Positions 52,386 through 56,845 of a stretch of 56,845 nucleotides of DNA are shown piece by piece. The notes below the pieces were generated by a model, which ran no database searches, had not been told where the DNA came from, and was given only the letters and a program-made list of their open reading frames with translations. The stretch covers positions 1-56,845 of the forward strand of contig WBSG01000015.1 of NCBI GenBank assembly GCA_008923285.1. Direction: 5' to 3'. The stretch comes from Betaproteobacteria bacterium SCN2. GTDB taxonomy: Bacteria; Pseudomonadota; Gammaproteobacteria; Burkholderiales; Thiobacillaceae. Within the stretch, counting starts at the first letter, position 1; each line of letters starts with the position of its first letter. The translations under genes were made by a program, and so were the position numbers.

Positions 52386-53003
52386 ATGCCAGCAGCAACA
52401 AGAACAACTGCCGCACCCTGTTCGCTTACGCCCGGGCTGCATGCTCTGCTGAAACAGCGAACCGGCAGCCTGCATCGCAGGCTCGATGCGTCGCCATGCA
52501 TGCTGGCCCTGATGCGCCCCGGCCTTGATCTGCCGACCTATGCCGGCATCCTGCAGCGCTTTGCCCTGGCCTATGCCCGCATCGAACCGCTGCTGTGCGA
52601 ACTGGATCATTGCCGGCCTGCCGGCCTGCCGGCATACCGGCCGCGCCTGCCCGCGCTGCTCGACGAGCTCGCGGGACTGCCCGAGTCCGTCTCGCGGCCT
52701 TTCTCTCCGTTGCCGCCGCCTGCCAGCGACGCAGGCGCGCATTATTTCGGCATGCGCTATGTGGTCGAGGGCTCGACCCAGGGCGCGCGGCTGATTTTCG
52801 CGCAACTGGAAAAGAATTTGCCGCAGCCGGCAGGCGCAGGCTTTGCCTACTGGCGGGTGCAGCGCGAGGCGGCCACGGGCTGGCCATTGTTCCGCGATTG
52901 CCTGGATCAGGCCGGTGTCGAACCCGAAGCGCTGGTGCAGGGCGCGGAGGCGGCTTTCTCCGTTTTCATCGACGCGTTTGTCCCGCCGGTGCACGCAGCA
53001 TGA
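52386..53003 (+). CDS. bphO: Biliverdin-producing heme oxygenase BphO
   Basis: A 205-residue heme oxygenase. The proximal heme ligand is probably H30 (TGSLHRRLDA), and the distal helix motif YVVEGSTQGARLI contains the glycine-rich bend. It oxidises heme to biliverdin IX-alpha, the chromophore of bacteriophytochromes. It overlaps the phytochrome gene by four bases, a coupling that matches chromophore supply to apoprotein. Confidence 0.92.
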   Translation: MPAATRTTAAPCSLTPGLHALLKQRTGSLHRRLDASPCMLALMRPGLDLPTYAGILQRFALAYARIEPLLCELDHCRPAGLPAYRPRLPALLDELAGLPESVSRPFSPLPPPASDAGAHYFGMRYVVEGSTQGARLIFAQLEKNLPQPAGAGFAYWRVQREAATGWPLFRDCLDQAGVEPEALVQGAEAAFSVFIDAFVPPVHAA

Positions 53004-55768
53004 TCAACGCGCCCTTCGACGACTGCAAGACCGCCGCGCTGCATCTGGCAGACAGCATCCAGTCCTTCGGCGCCATGCTCATAATCGATGCGGCCGGCCG
53101 GATCTGCGCGGCGTCGGCCAACAGCGCAGAGTGGCTCGGCCAGCCGCCGTCAGGGCTGCTCGGCCGGCCGGCGGCCGGCGTGCTGCCGGGCGACATGTTC
53201 GATAGCCGGGGCGCGGCAGCCTTTGCCGCCGATGCCGGCCCCTTTCTGCGGCCTTTCAGCCATGACGGGCAGGAACTGATGGCGGTGATCCACCGCGCCG
53301 GCGATCTGCTGATCGCCGAAATCGAGCGCAGGTCGTCGTCCTTGCCGCTTAACGGCTGGGAGGATGCATTGCTCGCACGGGGGCTGGCGGCGCTGGGTGC
53401 AACCCGGACTGCAGAGGAAGCCGGCGAGGCACTGATGCAACGGGTGGCCGAAATCACCGGCTACGACCGGGTCATGCTTTACCGCTTCCTGCCCGACTGG
53501 CATGGCGAGGTGGTAGCCGAAATCTGCCGTCCGGGATTCGAGAGCTATCAGGGCCTGCATTTTCCTGCCGGCGATATCCCGGCCAATGCGCGCAGGCTCT
53601 ACCAGGAAAAGCGCCAGCGCATCATTGCCGACGTCCATGCCGAGCCGGTGCCGGTTCTCGCAGCGCATGCCGGCATGGCGGTAGACCTTACCCATTCGCA
53701 GTTGCGCGCCGTGCATCCGGTGCACATCCAGTACCTGAAGAACATGGGCGTTTCCGCCTCGTTCAGCGTGTCGCTGGTGGTCGGCGGCCGGCTGTGGGGC
53801 ATGGTCGCCTGCCACCATTTCGAGCCGCGCAAGGTGGGGTTTTCCAGCCGCCTGCTGTGCGAGCGGCTTGCGGAGATGGCGGCGATCCACATGGGCGACC
53901 TGCAGCGGCTGGATCGGGAGCAGTCGCGTCATCGGCACCATGTGGCGCGCACCCAGGCCTGGCTCGAACTGCAGGCGCTGGCCGGCGGCAAGCAGGGCAT
54001 CGCCACCCAGCTCGCGCATTTTCGCGCGGCTTTCGCGGCCAGCGGCGCCTGGGCCCGGCTCGACGGCTGCAGCCATGTCAGCGGCGAAGTCCCTGACGAT
54101 GCCGGTCTGGCGCTGCTCGACAACTGGCTGGAAAACCAGGGCCGCCAGCGGATTCTCGCGCGCGACCGCATCGATCTGCAGTTGGAGAAACACCCCTCGC
54201 TCGTCCGCTTTGCCAGCGGCCTGCTCTACGTGCCGCTGGGCGAGCAGGATTACCTGCTGCTGATGCGGGCCGAGCAGCAGCAGAATGTCGACTGGGCGGG
54301 CAGGCCGCCGCACGCTGCGGACGAAGGCGAGCAGGCATCCGAGCTGACGCCGCGCAACTCCTTCCAGATCTGGCGCGAGCAGATTCACGGCCATGCCACG
54401 CCCTGGCAGGACTCGGAAGTGGAGGCCGCGGGCTTCCTGCGCGACATGCTGGTCGAGTTCATCGAGCGCGTGCGATTGGAGCGCCTGGCCCTGACCGACA
54501 CGCTCACTGGCCTCGCCAACCGCGCCATGTTCGAGCGCAGCATACAGGACGCGATCCGTGTCAGCCTGCGCGACAACACCCGCTCGGCCGTGTACATGAT
54601 GGATCTCGACAATTTCAAGCCGGTGAACGACACCTATGGCCACGCGGCCGGCGATGCCCTGCTGGTGCAGGTCGCGCAGCGCCTGCGCGAGCAGGTGCGC
54701 GAGCGCGACGTGGTGGCCAGGCTCGGCGGCGACGAGTTCGCCATCATCCAGTTTCGCGTCGCCGGCGGCAGCGAAATCGAGGCCGTGGCGGCGCGGCTGC
54801 TGGAAGCCATCCGGCAACCCTACGAGATCCAGGGCCAGGTGGTCGAGATCGGCGCCAGCATCGGCATAGCGGTATGCCCGCAGCACGCCTCCGAGCAGCA
54901 CGAACTGCTGGAATGCGCCGACCTGGCCATGTACAAGGTCAAGAACGAGGGCCGCAACGGCTTCCAGATGTTCGACTCAAGGCTGCTGCCGGACGGTTCG
55001 CGCCCCCAGTCGTTGCGCAGCAGGCTGGCGCAGGCCATCGAGCGCGATGCGCTGCATTTCGTGTATCAGCCGATTCTGCATGCGGCCACGCACAGGCTGT
55101 GGGGCCTGGAAGCATTCGCACGCTGGCGCCATCCTGAGCGCGGCCTGCTGGAAGGCGCAGAATTGCTGGCACTGGCGGAACAGCACGGGCTGCTCGAGCA
55201 GTTCGCGCATTGGGAACTGCGGCAGGCCGTGCAACAGGCCGGCGAGTGGCAGCGCCTGGGGCTGCCGCTCGTGCCGCTTGCGATCAGGCTGTCGGCGCAG
55301 CAGTTCCGCGGCGTCGATCTTGCCGCGCGCTGCGCCGAACTTGCAGCCCTGCACAGCATCAGCCTCGACTGGCTGCGGCTGGGGGTGGACGACACCATTC
55401 TGCAAGCGGGCATTTCGAGCGCTGCCGAGCAGATCGCCCGACTCGCCCGACAGGGTGTCCTGGTACAGATCGACCACTTCGGCAGCAGCCTCGTTTCGCT
55501 GGCGGATCTGGCTGCGCTTGAACTCGATTGCCTCAAGATCGACGGCAGTTTGCTGTTGGGGCAGGCCGGCAAGCTTGCCGCCATGCTGGAGGCCGTGGCC
55601 CGTGCGCTCGACGTGCCGATCGTCGCCACGCTCGTCGAGTCCCGGGCCATGCGGCACGCGCTGGCCGAACGCGGCTTCGGACTGGCGCAAGGCTACGCAG
55701 TGGCGCCGCTGCTGGAAGCTGATGACGTCCCGGCCTGGCTGCGGGCGGAAGGCCGGCCGGCAGAGTAA
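53000..55768 (+). CDS. bphP: Bacteriophytochrome with GGDEF and degenerate EAL output
   Basis: A 922-residue photoreceptor. The biliverdin-binding Cys is C9 (FDDCKTAALHLADSIQSFG). A PAS/GAF/PHY sensor follows: GAF motifs FPAGDIPANAR near 195 and MAVDLTHSQLRAVHPVHIQY near 230. The GGDEF domain is intact (residues 576-580) with an inhibitory-type RxxD site at 567-570. The EAL domain (about 680-915) reads GLEAF in place of EAL and lacks several catalytic residues. So it is likely a red-light-controlled diguanylate cyclase. Length fits the PAS-GAF-PHY-GGDEF-EAL class. Confidence 0.93.
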   Translation: MINAPFDDCKTAALHLADSIQSFGAMLIIDAAGRICAASANSAEWLGQPPSGLLGRPAAGVLPGDMFDSRGAAAFAADAGPFLRPFSHDGQELMAVIHRAGDLLIAEIERRSSSLPLNGWEDALLARGLAALGATRTAEEAGEALMQRVAEITGYDRVMLYRFLPDWHGEVVAEICRPGFESYQGLHFPAGDIPANARRLYQEKRQRIIADVHAEPVPVLAAHAGMAVDLTHSQLRAVHPVHIQYLKNMGVSASFSVSLVVGGRLWGMVACHHFEPRKVGFSSRLLCERLAEMAAIHMGDLQRLDREQSRHRHHVARTQAWLELQALAGGKQGIATQLAHFRAAFAASGAWARLDGCSHVSGEVPDDAGLALLDNWLENQGRQRILARDRIDLQLEKHPSLVRFASGLLYVPLGEQDYLLLMRAEQQQNVDWAGRPPHAADEGEQASELTPRNSFQIWREQIHGHATPWQDSEVEAAGFLRDMLVEFIERVRLERLALTDTLTGLANRAMFERSIQDAIRVSLRDNTRSAVYMMDLDNFKPVNDTYGHAAGDALLVQVAQRLREQVRERDVVARLGGDEFAIIQFRVAGGSEIEAVAARLLEAIRQPYEIQGQVVEIGASIGIAVCPQHASEQHELLECADLAMYKVKNEGRNGFQMFDSRLLPDGSRPQSLRSRLAQAIERDALHFVYQPILHAATHRLWGLEAFARWRHPERGLLEGAELLALAEQHGLLEQFAHWELRQAVQQAGEWQRLGLPLVPLAIRLSAQQFRGVDLAARCAELAALHSISLDWLRLGVDDTILQAGISSAAEQIARLARQGVLVQIDHFGSSLVSLADLAALELDCLKIDGSLLLGQAGKLAAMLEAVARALDVPIVATLVESRAMRHALAERGFGLAQGYAVAPLLEADDVPAWLRAEGRPAE

Positions 55769-55789
55769 TCCGGCTCCCATCAGCAAGAA

Positions 55790-55811
55790 CGCCACCGCAA
55801 AGGTGGCGCTT
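55790..55811 (+). terminator. Stem-loop after the phytochrome gene
   Basis: CGCCACC (55,790) pairs with GGTGGCG (55,802) around GCAAA. The following GCTTGAG is only weakly T-rich, so it is a poor but plausible terminator 21 bases after the stop. Confidence 0.45.
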
Positions 55812-55819
55812 GAGTTCGA

Positions 55820-56030
55820 TGGTGGAGCCGGCGGGAATCTGGCCCGGCCATCCGCGCTCGCGCCGGTAGGCACGAGCGGCTCACACAGCGCAAAGCAGTG
55901 CTTTGCGAAACCCTGTGTTCGCCCCGCGTCCCGCGGGTTCGATTCCCGCCAAATCGCACAAACCAAAAACAAATGGCCCACCACAAGGGTGAGCCATTTG
56001 CTTTTGGTGGGCCGGCGGGAATCGAACCCA
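55820..56030. other. tRNA/tmRNA 3'-end-like fragments, possible integration scar
   Basis: A T-arm-like hairpin GCGGG-TTCGATT-CCCGC lies at 55,933-55,949 on the plus strand. A reverse-strand copy of a similar end, GGCGGGAATCGAACCCA, lies at 56,014-56,030, and GGTGGAGCCGGCGGGAAT, like the complement of an ssrA end, at 55,821-55,838. None can fold into a complete tRNA. A nested hairpin lies at 55,886-55,916. Just to the right, ATACCCCC repeats twice (56,094-56,113). Together they suggest a remnant attachment site. Confidence 0.4.
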
Positions 56031-56178
56031 TTCCCATCGCGGCCTTGTGAATACGGGAATATTGGTATTTTTAAGGAGGTTGGATTTTTAAAGATACCCC
56101 CAGAAATACCCCCAAAGTGGTTGGATGTCTCTGGACAGTCAAATCTGAAACGGCTCAATTTTCCTAAAGTGGGTTGCC

Positions 56179-56845
56179 TTAAATCGCCCCGGCGATCAGT
56201 TCCAATGCCTGCAAGGCAGGCAGTTCCAGGCTTATTCCCCGGCGTCCTTTGGGTAGTTCAGCTTCACGCGGGTTGATCCGTATCAGAAAGCCCTCCTGAA
56301 ACTCTCCGAAGTGCCGCACTGACGGGATCGACGTTCCCGCGCCAATTTCAATGATCGCCAGCCGCTTCACCTTGGCGAGCCATTGCTGCAAGTTGGCTTC
56401 CTGCTCGCGGAATCGATAATCGAGCCAGCCAGCATCTCCAAACATCAGGATATTTGGCCGGGCGATGCCGCCACACCACTGGCAACGGGGCGGGTCATTC
56501 AACAGGTGGCAATGAACATTATCCACTTCCGGCTGAAAGTCCCTGGCTGGCCAGATGTCGCCCATGCAGCCATCCAGGCATTGCAGATGATGGAGGGAGC
56601 CGTGGCATTCGGCCACCTGGCCGTTGCCGAAGCCGGCTTTCTGGAACTGGCCATCCACATTGCTGGTGAAGACGAATGCCCCATGATCCATGAACAAGGC
56701 AAGGTCGCGCAGGATTGCGAAACCTTCATGCGGAATGGCTTCCCGGTACAGTTCCAGCCTGTGCCCATAGAACCCCCAGGCTAGCTGTGTAAACCCACCA
56801 GGTTGTTCATTGAGGGAAGCCGGCTGATTGGAGGCAGGTAGCCGA
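56179..56845 (-). CDS. Sir2-family NAD-dependent deacetylase (partial, cut by window edge)
   Basis: The frame stays open to the right edge, so the N-terminus (Rossmann part with GAGxS) is outside. What is seen has TSNVDGQFQKAGF (the NxD motif), the catalytic His in ECHGSLHHLQC, zinc-ligand-like cysteines (CLDGC and CQWCGGIARPNILMFGD) and the GAGTSIPS segment of the NAD pocket. Sirtuins deacylate lysines or consume NAD. In bacteria some act in anti-phage defence, but the neighbourhood here is ordinary chromosome, so a housekeeping role is more likely. Confidence 0.85.
   Translation of the reverse strand, partial: RLPASNQPASLNEQPGGFTQLAWGFYGHRLELYREAIPHEGFAILRDLALFMDHGAFVFTSNVDGQFQKAGFGNGQVAECHGSLHHLQCLDGCMGDIWPARDFQPEVDNVHCHLLNDPPRCQWCGGIARPNILMFGDAGWLDYRFREQEANLQQWLAKVKRLAIIEIGAGTSIPSVRHFGEFQEGFLIRINPREAELPKGRRGISLELPALQALELIAGAI

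Noticed and set aside
55840-55960. Complete tRNA gene
   Set aside because: Only a T-arm can be formed; no acceptor pairing, anticodon arm or D-arm fits.
54977-56158. Long minus-strand frame over the phytochrome C-terminus
   Set aside because: It is a shadow of the EAL-like region; the sense frame has continuous domain similarity.
56179-56845. Sir2 gene as part of a sirtuin-based defence system such as ThsA- or Dsr-like
   Set aside because: The visible part is a simple sirtuin with ordinary chromosomal neighbours and no extra domain; the N-terminus is outside the window.

Overview
The window is high-GC proteobacterial DNA in two parts. From the left edge to about 47,050 lies an integrative and conjugative element (ICE) whose gene order and protein families match the Tn4371 family: trbI-G-F-L-J-E-D-C-B, a CopG-like gene, traG, a LysR gene (traR), a relaxase, the TraF peptidase, parA, repA, alpA, parB, radC and, last, a tyrosine integrase. 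The left end of the element is outside the window. From about 47,050 to the right edge is ordinary chromosome: cspA, earP-efp with the rhamnosylation arginine R32, a YihY-cNMP fusion, an HI0933-type flavoprotein, heme oxygenase plus bacteriophytochrome, and a partial Sir2 gene. EarP-type EF-P modification and the gene set suggest a betaproteobacterium; genus cannot be told.

Layout. 0.3-12.2 kb: mating-pair formation and coupling protein, all on the minus strand with start/stop overlaps. 12.4-13.7 kb: entry-exclusion lipoprotein and traR. 13.9-17.1 kb: accessory patch with a porin broken by an amber codon, a secreted cupin and a GcvA-like LysR regulator. 17.1-24.4 kb: relaxase, oriT-like hairpin region, traF, parA, an iteron-bearing oriV-like region, repA, alpA and small conserved ICE genes. 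24.7-28.7 kb: a C-protein-like XRE regulator followed by a Gabija pair (gajA, gajB). 28.8-33.8 kb: DUF736, parB, DUF932 and radC, with long structured leaders. 34.1-44.5 kb: cargo zone cut into cassettes by three copies of one non-coding repeat. Cassette one holds an RHH gene with palindromic operators and a three-component ABC (ABC-3C) system. Cassette two holds an XRE regulator and a two-ATPase operon. 44.5-46.9 kb: a DUF1016 nuclease and the integrase.

The element carries at least three separate predicted defence modules (Gabija, ABC-3C, and the pair at 39.3-43.9 kb) plus a YhcG-type nuclease. The pair at 39.3-43.9 kb is the best candidate for something undescribed. It joins a GHKL ATPase carrying a C-terminal PD-(D/E)xK nuclease signature to an AAA_13/RloC-like ATPase with a CxxC hook and a C-terminal R-x3-E...H pattern resembling the PrrC/RloC anticodon-nuclease triad. 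All functional claims rest on motif reading; no database search was run.
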